Source of the DNA: Edaphochlamys debaryana
Taxonomy: Eukaryota; Chlorophyta; Chlorophyceae; Chlamydomonadales
NCBI GenBank assembly: GCA_016858145.1
Contig: JAEHOE010000065.1
Location: forward strand, 310,001 to 374,000
Length of the DNA: 64,000 bases
Reading direction: 5' to 3'
A program made the position numbers and the translations under genes. Each line of letters starts with the position of its first letter. Positions within the stretch are counted from its first letter, which is position 1. Of the stretch, positions 21,190-32,764 are shown piece after piece. Under the pieces are notes generated by a model that was not told where the DNA came from, searched no databases, and saw nothing but the letters and a program-made list of their open reading frames with translations.

Positions 21190-24100
21190 ATGCTTGCCGT
21201 GGTGGGGGCGACCCTGTTGGGTCTCCAGCTTGCGCTGGTGGCGTATGCAGCTGACATCGATCCCGCATCATACCTTAAGAGTCAGGTGCGTTGTCAAATG
21301 TCGATCGCCCTCCACCGTGTCCTTAGCACCTGTTTGCTTTGCACACAGCACGTGCTCTCCTCTGTGTGTGTAGACAAACTCTCCAGACTATCACGTCAAC
21401 GACATCTGGAAGAAGCACAGCCACTTGCCGAACTATGCCGAAATCGAGGGGGCGGCCAGGGATACCTTCGCCCTGTTGCCGAAGGAGTATGACCCCAACT
21501 ACAAGAGCCCCTGCTGGTGGGGCTCGGGGGTGGTGGGGTGGGGGGTATGGAAGGGTGAGGGTGGGGTAGAGGAAGGGGGTGGGCCACGGGTTGCGCCGGC
21601 TTGCTCGGGGGTGGCGGGCATAGCCCCCGCATAGCACACAAGCAACGAGGCTTTCTAGCACTACACGGAGCCGTACGCGCAGACGATGTAGTCTGGGTCG
21701 CCTTGGTCGAGCCCTTGTCCAGTGCCTCCCTCACACCACGGATACCTGGGGCCCAGCCTGACTGTGCGCGGGTGGACCGTTCGGAGGCGCCCGTGAGCGC
21801 CATCTGGGCCCCAAAGGGAGGAGACTCGGGCCCCACGGGAGAGACTCAGGACGCGGCAACGGGGCTTGCCTTGCGGAAACTGTGGACTACAGGCTATATT
21901 CCTGGTGGATTCTGGTGGATCGGGCCAGCCTGAGGAGCAGCCAAGGAGTGACAGCTCTGGGAATGCCGCCGGGGCGGTCGGTCAGGGCCCTGCGGAGACC
22001 TGGAGCCACGTGTCGCCCTGGGCGCGACGAGGCGGAAGCCCGGCTTGCAGCGCCTTCGGCAGCTGCCTCGGGGGCCTGGGGTTGGACAGCGTGCCGAGCT
22101 TGGTGTGTCCCGCAGGGGGGAGCGATCCCTCAGAGCTCCCCAGCGGTGTCGGTGGGGATCCGGCTTGGCCGGAAGCACTGGCCAAGACCTGACCCAACGT
22201 GACCTGGCGTGTGGCGCTGCTGTGTCCGCTGTCCCGCAGGACTGTGGACGACGAGTTCCGGTGCCTGCCGTACTTCCAGATCCTGGGCGTGTCCAAATCT
22301 GGTACGACAGATCTGTACAACCGTCTGGTGGAGCACCCAGACATGGTGGACTGCCTGTGGAAGGTGGGGCCTGGGGCCGGGGCTGCGATCGGGCACTGGG
22401 ACACGGGCAGTGGGTGGATGGAAAGAGTCTCAGGAGGTCAGGGACAGCATTGCACCGTGGGCTCACAGGGCCAGGGGTAAGAGGAGAGAGGAGGGCATGT
22501 CTGGGCAGGGAGGGCCAGGGACAAGAGGGACTGCGCCGTTGCATTGGGGCTGTTAGCTGCAACGGCAGCATGCGGCGGAACCCCGCGGAGTGAGGCGCTG
22601 GGAAGCGCCAAAGGGCCGGTACCTCCTGGCTGGTCGGCGGCAGCAGCGTCGTCGGTGGCGCAGCTGTCCCGGCATCGAGCTGGACTGGGGTCCGCAAGGT
22701 AGACGCAGCCGCAACGCCGGCGGAGGGGCCACGCCAGCGGCGCGAGACAGCATGGCGGCGGAACCGGAGGCAGCAGCGCTCCTTCAGCTCGCCGCTCTGG
22801 CCGTTCTTGGACACTGCATGACTGCCGTGCGCGATGGCAACTGGCGAGGCCAAGTGGACCCCAGGCCCGTGGACCGGGCAGGAGGAAGGCACCGCCGCCG
22901 GAGCATGCTGCGCAGCTCACAGTGTACTGGTGCAAGGGGCTATGAGTGTCGCTGGGATGCCCGGGCGCCGAAATGTAGCGCAGCCGCGGGCGGGCCGGCG
23001 GGGCTGGAGCACCTGGTGCCAGGGCGCGAGCCCTCAAGTGTATGGGCTACTGCGCAAGGGCCGGCGCCGCGGGCCCCAGGGCCTTGCTGTGGGCCTGGCC
23101 TGGCCTGGGAGGGCCTCGCGTGGGCCCGCTCGGCCCTACCGGCTGGAGGCCATTGGCGCTGGAGCTGGTGGGATGAGAGGGATGCGCCTGACGCCCTGCA
23201 TCCGGGCCCAACCGCAGCAGGGCCCAACCGCTGGGAGGCGTACCTATGCCGTGCCCAGGTGGCCAACTGATTAGCGGTTGGTCGCTGGGCAAGAGCCGTA
23301 CCGGCTCGGCGCTGTGCTGTGGCCCGGGATGTCGTTACGTGAGGGGTGCATCTGGCGGTGTGCTCTGGGCGGACGGGTGCAGCCGGCAGGGGTGCGCCGC
23401 TTCAGCGCTGGCGACGGAGTTCTACACAAGCCAGCTCGCGCTGTGTCTCCCTTCTGGGTCAGGAGTGCCACAAGCCGAGGCATACCAGCACGGACCCGTC
23501 CGACCCTTTCCCTCCCCCCTTTCCCCCTCCCCCCTCCCTCTCAGGGCCCCCACTTCTGGGACGAGGCCTCCTACCCGGTACGCGTCAAGCGGCCGGGCAA
23601 GTACGACGGATCCATGGAGGCTTACGTCGGCATCTTTGACAAGGTACGGGGCGGGCGCTGCTGGCGTTACTGTGGCCTTTGGCGCTCTCTTCTCAGACGG
23701 CCATGGGCCCTTGCGCGCTGTGCGCGCTGTCCTTTTCGCGAAACCATGGGGTGCCGGTGCCTATCATAGCTGCTGCTGACGTGGAGTGCTTGTGTGGATC
23801 TTTCTATTGCGATTGCTGGATCCAGATTGCGCCCAAGATCAAGGCCAACAAGAATGCCATCACGGGGGAGGCTTCTTCCAACACCTTCACCGCTGTCTTC
23901 TCGCACCTACGGTGAGCCCCGCTGCCCGTGCTGCGTCCCCCACGCGCGTCACACGTGCCCCTCCCTCTGACGCTGAGCCCTCTCATGCTAAGCCTCCGTC
24001 GTGCTACCGCTCTACTTACCAATTCGCCGCCTCCGCTGATCCTCTTACAACCCATGTTCCCATCCCAACGCATGCCAGCTTCCTTCTCGTCACCGCGCCC

Positions 24101-26016
24101 CCTCACCGCGCCCGTGTCCCTCTCCCGCCCTCCCAGCGGCCGAGTGCTGAACAAGCGCATCAACGCCACGCTGTCGCAGTACCTGTGGGAGGCCTCGCCC
24201 TGGGCCCGATACATCGTCATGTTCAGGGACCCAGTCACGCGCTACCGCTCGGCATTCTTCTACTACCGGTGCGGCGAACGAGGGCAGGGGAGGGGAGCGG
24301 GCCCGGGAACGAAGGGAAGTGGGAAGGGAGCATGCCGACAGTGCCGCTCCCGGCGCCAAGCAGCGGCGAAAGGGACCCGGGCCTCGTCTGACCTCCACGC
24401 AACCCCCTGTCCATCCTCCCTTTCACTCAAACTCTCCCTCCCACCTGTCTGCCTGTCTCCCTGTTTGTCCCACCCACCAGCGCGGCCCACACCCCACAGC
24501 CCATGCTAACGCCCTGTCTGCCTGTCTGCCTGTCTGCCCGTCCCCCTGCCTGCCCCCGCAGCACCAAGTCGCTGCCCAAGGCCACCGACAAGGAGTTCCT
24601 GGACCGCGTCACGGAGGACATCAAGGAGTGGCAGAACTGCCTCAAGGAGGCCAACAAGCTCTTCTGCCTCAAGGTCCGCCTGCTGTGCTCACCGCACAAT
24701 CGTGTGCCTCGGAGCGAGGGAGTTTCACACAGGCCGTAGTCTGAGCTCGGCGGCGCAGTAGGAGCTGCGTGGGCACGGCGTGGGGCAGCATCGCGCAAGC
24801 GCCAAAGCGCCTACTGTCCCAGTGCCTTGGGTCCTTGACCCTGCCCTCACCACCTACCCGCTCTCCACCGTGCCGCCCTCCCCCCCTGAAACCACCCACC
24901 CTCCCTCCCCAGATGTACACGCCCCAGCAGCTGGTCAAGGGCATGTACTCTGACTTCCTGGCGCCCTGGCTTGACCTGTGGCCGCGCGACCGATTCCTCT
25001 TCATGCGCACAGAGGTGAGTGCTGAGGCTCCTCCCTAACCGGCCCTTGGCCCTAACGTGCCGCCACGCGCCTCTGGTCAAAGCACCGGAAGACTGTACTG
25101 CGACTCACCCACGCCCTTGCCTTGCCCTCTGGACCCTGTCCTGTTCCACCCGGCCGGCCGGCTTCAACGCCCCCGCCCCCGTGCCCTCGTCCCCCTCCCC
25201 CAGGACTACAAGGTGGCCCCCGTTGACCACGTCAAGACCACCATGAAGTTCCTGGGTGGGTGGTGTGGGGGCGGAGAAGCCTTGGGGTGTGGGACATGGG
25301 CGCACGGGTAGTGGGATTCCAACCTGTGCCTGCAGTCCTGATGCAGGCGAAGGGGCGACCTGCAGGCCGCTTCCTGAGTGCGGCTTGGAGTGCATAACCC
25401 CCTACTCTTGTCAGCCCTGCCACTCAAGAGGAGGAGCAATCCCGTGCCTTCCCCGCCTGCCGCAGGCCTCCGCGACCTGTCTCAGTCAGAGATGAAGAAC
25501 ATCCTCGCCCTTGAGGCAAAGAACACACAGGTGGGACGTAGGAGGGGCGGCGGCGGCACGGCTGAGCGGCCGAGGTGGCCTTGTCCTGAGACAGGGCACG
25601 GCTTTGGAAGCGCTGGTTGAGGGTTGGCAGGCCGTGAGCAGCGGAGCGCTGCAAGCGAGGGCGGCCTGCGTGCAGTACACCCACACCCACGTGCCCCCCT
25701 GTCGTACAGTCGTCCAAGTACGACGACAGCCAGCTCAGCCCGGAGCTGCAGAAGGCGTACAAGATGCTGCAGGACTTCTACAGGTGCGTTGCGTGCGGGC
25801 GGGCGTCCCGTATACCGGTAGAGGGCGAGAGTACAAAGGCCACGAACGCGAGGCAGCAGCAAAAGCAGCAGCCTCTGTGCGTGCGAATTGCTGTGTTCAC
25901 CCAATCTGCGTCACCCAGTCTGGCCGTCGCCCGGTGTTCCTCTGCCGTACAGGCCGTACAATCAGGCGCTTTCCAAGGCCTTCGGCGACGACCCGCGATG
26001 GCTGTGGGGTTATTAG
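21190..26016 (+). CDS. Secreted PAPS-dependent carbohydrate sulfotransferase, tandem copy 2
   Basis: Twelve exons: 21190-21285, 21374-21516, 22240-22363, 23545-23643, 23826-23911, 24137-24268, 24562-24673, 24913-25014, 25204-25255, 25466-25530, 25710-25783 and 25953-26016, giving 382 residues ending at TAG. It is colinear with copy 1, with most exon lengths identical. It keeps the signal peptide (MLAVVGATLLGLQLALVAYA), the PAPS loop LGVSKSGTTDLYNRL (Ser replacing the Cys of copy 1 next to the Lys), the RDPVTRYRSAFFYY motif and the DPRWLWGY end. The intron at FDK|IAPK (23644-23825) is private to this copy, and the copy 1 intron at YLFE|ATPW is missing. Intron 3 is long (22364-23544). The divergence suggests an old tandem duplication with possible substrate shift; expected to work in the Golgi or matrix. 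Confidence 0.92.
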
Positions 26017-27432
26017 GCGGTCACAGCTTCGAGCGTGGGCTAGTAGCCTAGCGCTCCACAAGTTATAGCAGGCAGTCCAGTGTGGAGACATTGCGAACTC
26101 GTGGGGACTGCAAGGGTGGTGCCAGGGTGGTGCCGTATGGGCAGGCTGCAGGTGCAGGGCTACGGCGTGGTCGGACGGGTTGGAAGGCGAGAGCAGTATG
26201 CTGTTGGCCTCGCTCTGCCGGGCACATGGGTGGGGCTGGGACGAGCAGGGCCAGGAGGTAGGCTTGGTGTATTATGGGAAAGGTGGGTGCGCTGAGGTTC
26301 GGTGAGATGTGTTTAGGGCTGAGCCCTCAGAGTGGGGTCGAAGGAGGTAACAGTAGCGAGCGAGTGATGAGGGAGGGGGGCAGGAAACTGAAGTCTCTAC
26401 CGTGTGGAATGCCATGGCTGGTGGAGGGGCGATATGCTCTGACGGGCAGGGCTGGGCTCTGCAAGCTTACTCGAGGAAGGAAGGGAAGGCTTCTTAACGC
26501 CCAGACGACAGTTACCATGTAACTATGTACTGTGCTTGCTGGAGGCTTCCTACGCCTTAGCCGTCTTCAGCGTCTCCGGACCACACTGCCCCACAACATG
26601 CCGGCCTGGCAGACCCCAAGCCGTCAAACTACCGGACCTCTGCCGGGTTCTACCTAGATGTCTATCCTAGTGGCTAGTCTCGCCGCCTCACCAAGTTGCA
26701 TCCTGCGGCGCAATGCATTCCCAATGCTTGCCCACCGTGTCTACACAGCATTCACTACTGCACGGCAGCCCAACGGTGCACCTAGCGCATCCCTCAGCCC
26801 TAACACTGAATCCTGGTCCGCAAACCCACGCACCCTCTCGCCGCATGCACCTCCCATGCAGCTGCACAATCACACTCTCTTGGGAAGCATCCAACGACAT
26901 GAAGCCACCACAAGTTCCCTTGATGGGCCACTGGGCATTCATCTCGAGTGCATTGTCTGCGAGCTGCACACCTCTATCTCCTGGCCCCTGGCGCCCCTTG
27001 CCAGCTTCTCCAACGCCTAAAGCGCACAATCAATATGACGAGGTCAGGGTTGCCTGGTGCGCGCGCCAATCTTGTACGATATCCTTCTGCCCACACATGC
27101 CCAACATGCATTAATTGAGGTGTATCCCCCGTGACCACTGGCCCAGCCCACACTTGCAGGGTTCAGTTTCCAAGCTGGTGCTCGACAAAGGCTCCGCCCA
27201 TGCGTTGCTCCGTCAGTCCCTGTCCAGTCATTGCACGCCCGCATCGCCCCAGGGTCATCCGCTCCGCCCCAACCTACCCCCAGCCGAGTCCCACCGCTAC
27301 CGGTACCTAGCAGTCCTAGCCGCTCCCCACCGCTCTCCGAGGCCCCACAGCTGGAGGCGGCTAGACGACTGTACCCCGCACGGCCTCGCATCCCGCGAGC
27401 ATCGCTCTCTCCTGGCAACACGCAACACCGCC
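26017..27432. other. Convergent intergenic between sulfotransferase copy 2 and the kinase-like gene
   Basis: Holds the copy 2 3' UTR with its TGTAA at 26518-26522 and, from the other side, the 3' UTR of the kinase-like gene. No minus-strand TGTAA was found before 27433. Nothing else recognisable. Confidence 0.4.
26518..26522 (+). terminator. TGTAA polyadenylation signal of sulfotransferase copy 2
   Basis: TGTAA 502 bases after the TAG at 26016; the only such signal before the convergent gene. Confidence 0.5.
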
Positions 27433-30400
27433 TCACCACTCGAGTCTCAGCCTTCGCCTGGTCGTGGCGCTGGTTGGCGCAGGCGCAGGCGGGGGCGAGC
27501 GGCCTGGCCTCCGGGGCGAGGGCGGGGGCGCAGGCGGGAAGCCGCCGGAGCCCTCACCGCCAAGACCCGCCTCTGGCGGGTCCTCGGGGAAAGTCCCACC
27601 CTCGTAGGTTCCAATGTCCGGCCGGTTCTTGTCCCAGACCCTGCAGGCGAACGAGAACGGGAACGGGGAAAAGGATCCACCGTGGATTCACAACGTGCGG
27701 AAGAACAGGGCCCAAGGCAAAGTGCACACCCTGGCCGCGCCTCTGCGTGGCTTCATCAAGTGTGAAGCCCTCAGCCGATCGTTCTGCGCCCCGGCAGCTT
27801 TCGACCTTCAGATCGCCGGGACTCACCCGCCGGTGATAGGGTTGCCCAACGGCAGCTCCCACACGGGCTCGTACGGATGCGCGCACCTGCAAAGGAGATC
27901 GATGACAGGGGCAAGAAAGTTTCGAGTGAGGATTGAACGCGGTGGGTGTGGTGGCCGAGGCAAAACGTGCGGGTGCAGCAACAGGCACAACCAGGGGCCA
28001 CCACGCAGGCTGCCGATGCTGGGACTGTTGGTGGATGCAATAAACCCAAACGGTCAATCTCACTGTATGGTGGCATGTACGTTTGGCAGCTCGAGCTTGC
28101 AGCACTTGGGCTTGGAACGGTAGCGACGAGGGGCGGTGTTCCGAGGCAATCCGTACTTGGCCGCCCATTCGTAGCCCTTGGTTATCTGAGGGAAGCGAGC
28201 GGAGAGCATAGAGGAGGACAAGGATCAGGGCAGGCTGGGGAGAGGGGCGTTGAGGACATGTATGTTGGGCAGGACCGTACACGGCCCGTGTTTGGTGCAA
28301 TGATTACGCTGCTCACCATGTCTGGGTTAGAGACCGCGCGTGATTGGGTTCACAAGATGGGGACAGGGGGGAAGGAGAAGGCAAGGAGGGGTAAGAGGTC
28401 TGGCAAACATAGCAGAAGGGGATTTACAGGACTGAAGCTTGACACTGGCGTTGCCCTACGGTTGCCCACGCACACCCGCTCTGCAGCACCCACCCACGCC
28501 CACGCCCCCCTGCATGCGCAGTTTGCGACCCACGCCCTACGCCCACAACAAGGCGCTTCGCGCTGCGTTGATGTCTTCTAACCCACCCACGGCTCTCGTG
28601 CGCAGGTGCCAAGCGACCTGTTCCGGTTTGACATGGGCGGACAGGCGGGGAGGCAAGCGGTGAGGCGGAAGCAGATGCTGGGCCCACATGTCCCGCACAG
28701 GCGTGCTCTTGCTTCTGGCGCCAGAGGGAAGCCCCAGGCCCCACGGCGATCCCACGGCGCTGAGGCTTCGGCCCTACCCGTCCTTGCGTGAAGCCGTAAT
28801 GGGCTCTGATCTGCGAGGTCAAGGACGGCGTGGGCGCATGCGGTCAAAGCCTTATGCCGGCAACTATACCCGTGCTGCTTCCCTCCCTCCCTCCCTCGGC
28901 CCTTGGCAGCCTGCCCTGACTGCTCTGCCCACCACTGACACGGACATGGACAGCCCCGGGCGCCTCCCGTGCGTCTGTGGATCCGTTCCGCTCCACCACC
29001 AATCGGCGCCCCACGCACGGCCATGCCCAGGCCCACCTGTTCGGGCGTCATGTCCGCAATGTGCCTCAAGCATTGCTCCACCTGCGGGGGGTAGCTGGTC
29101 CCCATGGCCTCCCGTCCCTCGGGCAGCGCGCAGCGGTAGTCCAGCAGGATCTGGGGGGGCAGCAGCGGAGTTGCGAGGTAGGAGGACAGGTCAAAAGCGG
29201 GCGCGCGGGTATTATTGCCCGTGTGGCATCTGCACCGGGCCCCGTGATGTCCATCACGACCATGGTCGACCTGCTGGGGACTCCGGGCGTGCCTGCCTGC
29301 CTGAATGTGCCCAAGCCCGAGGATACCTGAAAGTCCAGGGACGGGGGCCGAGGGACGGTATCTGCGCCTGGCAGCTTGAGCACCCAGTGGTTGGCCGTAC
29401 GCGCCGCCTCGTACCTGCGCGGTGAGTTGCGGTTTGCAGTTAGCGGTTGTCGCGCAGCAGGCCAGCATTGGGGGCGTGCTCGCTTCAGCTGCCTGCCCCG
29501 TCCCGGCCCTTGCCTTCTTCCCGCCCAATTGGTTCCTCACTTGAGCGTGTTTGGCACAAAGATGGAGTCAAAGCCGCAGGTATGATGGAGGAGATTGAGA
29601 GTGGCGTCATTGTCAATGAGAACGAAGTTTCCGTCCTCCTGAGGAAGGTGTTGGCACGGGCGGGCAGTCACAGAGAGTTTGGCAGAGCGGCCGCCCTGTT
29701 CAACGCTGCGCCCCGGGTCCCGCATGTGCGCAGTGCAGTGCACGGCTGCGTACGACATCGTACGACATCGTACAGAACCAAACCTGCAGCATCACGTTTT
29801 GTGCGTGTCTGTCGCACTGGCTGGTGAGCAGGTCGAAGATGGCTGCCCTGAGGACGCGAGTCTTGTTGAGCTTGTTGTTGAAGACCTGGAGTTGGGGCAG
29901 TTGGTAGTTGAGGCCGGCAGCTGGCAGTTGGCAGTTGTTCCGTGTCCGCGGGGGTGGGGAGTGTGCATCCCAAGCCCGGCCCCACTCTGCTGCCGCACCG
30001 CCAAGGGCGCAAGCGCAGTTTCCGGACCATGCGTCATCTGCTGACAGCGCGCCTTCCGCAACCACCAATGGCACCCCCTCACCACACACGGGGGTCCCTC
30101 GGACGCACCTCCATGTGCGTCTCCCGATCCAGCATGCGGGGCCGCCCCCGGTACTGGAAGTTCTCCAGGGACACGCCCTCCGCGTACTCCATCCACAGCC
30201 CCCACCTGCATGCGAGTGCAGGCGCAGGGAGGCGACAAGAGCGCAGTCGGGGGCCAACTCGGGAACTCGGGACTAATTGAGCGTTTGTGCAAGCGGCCAC
30301 TGGACTTGGACTTGGAGGCCTGGTCCGAGTGCTCCTCGTGCAGATCTGAGCAAGGTTTCACGGCCCAGTCCTTCACTGGGTTGCCAGGTACCCAGCATGC

Positions 30401-32764
30401 GCCCTGCACTGGCCCCTGACGTTCCTGCCCCCTCCCTGTGGGCATAAGGCCTTGCCTTGCCCCCGTACGGCCTAGCATGTGCCGCAGGGCCTCCGTGATC
30501 CGGCCTCGTCCCGCCCCCTCCCTGACAGGGCCCTTACCAGTCTATGGGGTAGCCTATCCCGGGCACCACTCCCCGGACCGGAGCCAGCCAGACGCGGGGG
30601 ACGATGTCCTGCGGCACGGGACAGGCAAGGGGCGGTTCAGGTGAGTCGTGCTTGATGGCGGGCTGGCTCTGTCTGGGCCCTGAAGCTCAAGGGCCGGGCC
30701 TCCCCACGTACGCCTCCGTCCGCCTCATTTTGAGGTCCCTTGGCGGCACCCCCGCCCCTGTGTCCTGTCCTGCCTTGCCCCGCCCCGACCGACCGAGGCT
30801 CCCCCGCTCCGCTGCCCAGACCACAGCGGGACTGCCACCCTCGACCTGAACCTCGCCCTTTGATCGTCAGACCCCACCGCGACACCCACAACAGGCTCGT
30901 TGTAGACAGCCCGGCTGTGGGCTTTCCCCGTCAGCCCCCACCGCGAACTCGACGTCTCGACAACACTCGCTCCCAACTACCCGCGCCCAGCTTTGCTCAG
31001 ATGCCGTGGACCCTACCTCCCTAAGGCCTGAGCACCCACCCACCGTGAATCCGCACTCGCGGGACAGCTTGTCGAGCGCTGTGAGGTGCTGCATGACTAA
31101 TAGGATCGCCTCCGCGTCGCAGGAGCCCGGCGGGGGGCGGCCCTTGACTTTGGGCAGGGGCAGGCAGGGCATCTTGACAACCGCCTCGCCGCTGTGGATC
31201 AAGGAGGGGTGTTTTGAGGGAATTGGGAGAGGGGGGCAGAGAGAGGCCGGCGAGGGACGAAGAGTGAGTACGGGTGTTGCGAAGCCGAGGAGCCCATGTG
31301 CAAGGCCGAGGGAGCCAGTGGCCCTAAGACCGCTGCGCTTCACAGACATGCCCCGAGGAAGCACCCTCTGCCGTCAAGCCAAGGTAGAGCCACGGTGCAC
31401 GCCTCACCTGGCCGTCCTGTCGGTCTTGGTCCTGAAGATCCACCTGTACGGAAGTTGGTTGAACGACAGCACAGAGCCGTTAGCGGATCGTACAGAAAGC
31501 CGGGTGTCCGACAGGCACCGAAGGACCCCGCCTGTCCAGACAACCTCATGACGTGAGTTCACACACCATGACGTCATGCTACGTCATGCTCGTCCCACGC
31601 AAGGCCCCAGGACCAGGATGTGGTTGTACGGCCGACAGCACATAGCCGCGGCCGCCCGGGTCCCCAGGGCCCTCCCCTCTAGGCAAAAAGCTCCAACTCA
31701 GCAACCAGCTGTCAGATCGTGGCTTTCAGCACTCACGTCGGCCCTGACCCATCGAGGAGCCCGTGCTACCATTTGTGCATTTGAGCATTTGAGCATTCGC
31801 CCTCGCCCCCCCTCGCTGCGGCCGTGTGGGTAGCAGCAATTGCGGCCGCCGCTCCGTCGAGGGCCCCCTCCCGCTCTGCCACGCACAGCGCTCTCCCCTC
31901 GACCGCACCCGCTGCTAGCGCCCGCCTCGTTCTCGAATGTGCGGTTGAAGGCTGTCGTGTTCCCATAAATAGGGGTGAGGTTGTGGCGGCAGCCGTAGCA
32001 CGCGGCGCACTCGGGCAAATGCGCGCCCATGGGGCGGGGCCGGTAGTTCTGTGGGGTTCAAGGGTAAAGGCCCGAGCCGCCGGTTGGGGATGAACAAGCA
32101 TGAGCAAGGCATGCAGAGAGAAGCCGCCCAGGCAAGCTGCCCAGGCAGTCCCGTCCAACTCTCCGGCACAGGTGTGACGACACAGATTCCAGTTGCACCC
32201 TCACCCTCGCTCCGACTTCAGGGTTAAATACGGAATTCCGTCGACGTCAAGCCCCTACCTAAGTCAGCCGCCAGGCTCTGCCCATCTGTCTACCCCAACC
32301 CGTCCCAGACCCGCCTGCCCTCCTGCCTCCTGCCCAACCAACCCCAACCTGCCTCTACGTTGAGCTCTGGGGGGCCGTCCTGGGGAGCTGAGACTTGCTC
32401 AGGGGGCAACCCAGGCTCGGGCTCAAACCCAGGCGGTGGTGTCTCCATCAAGTGGCAGACGTGGCAGAGGCTGCATTGCCTCAGATGCCGCATGGGAGTC
32501 GCGTCGGCCTGCAGCGGTGAGGTGAGAGTGAGGAGGGGGAGCCGGGTTGGCCGGGTTTGGCGGCCGACAGCTGCCGGGATGGACTTCGATTGCCACCCTC
32601 GGCCGCCCTTCCCACCCCCTCCCTGCGCCGCCCGTAGCTAAACGTGACAGCTCCCTTCAAGCGGTGGCAGCCAGCCCTGGGCCAGAGCCTCGTTCGCGCA
32701 CCGTCGCAACCACGGATGATGCCAAGTAGACCGCCAGTAGCGCCAATGACCGCCACACACACAT
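27433..32764 (-). CDS. Secretory-pathway atypical kinase (FAM20 / PI-kinase-like fold)
   Basis: Fourteen minus-strand exons: 32764-32702, 32508-32359, 32048-31909, 31443-31408, 31191-31044, 30608-30538, 30205-30109, 29885-29784, 29638-29541, 29414-29327, 29150-29037, 28185-28064, 27886-27827, 27640-27433. They give 498 residues with consistent phases. MCVWRSLALLAVYLASSVVA is a signal peptide. Two CxxCxxC modules follow (Cys33/36/39 and Cys85/88/91), with N-glycosylation sites. Kinase-like elements are GEAVVKM (Lys136), a hinge LWMEYAEGVSLENF, a catalytic CDRHAQN (Asp260, Asn265) and a metal-binding FVLIDND (Asp278/280). DRHxxN plus a later IDND resembles FAM20 secretory kinases and PI3/4-kinases. 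Substrate unknown; matrix glycoproteins are a candidate. The 32359 donor (AAC|GTAGAG) and the 36-base exon 4 are the weakest joins. An additional exon could hide in the long intron 28186-29036. Confidence 0.72.

Noticed and set aside
28424..28428. Minus-strand TGTAA as the end of the kinase-like gene
   Set aside because: Three further exons downstream (28185-27433) join in phase and look coding (GYEWAAKYGLPRN, CAHPYEPVWELPLGNP, GTYEGGTFPED), so the signal lies in an intron.
31909..32048. Alternative frame of kinase exon 3 reading APPHGRAFARV
   Set aside because: That frame follows from a donor at 32348 but ends in a stop and does not phase into the next exon. The chosen frame gives a second CxxCxxC motif and phases onward.
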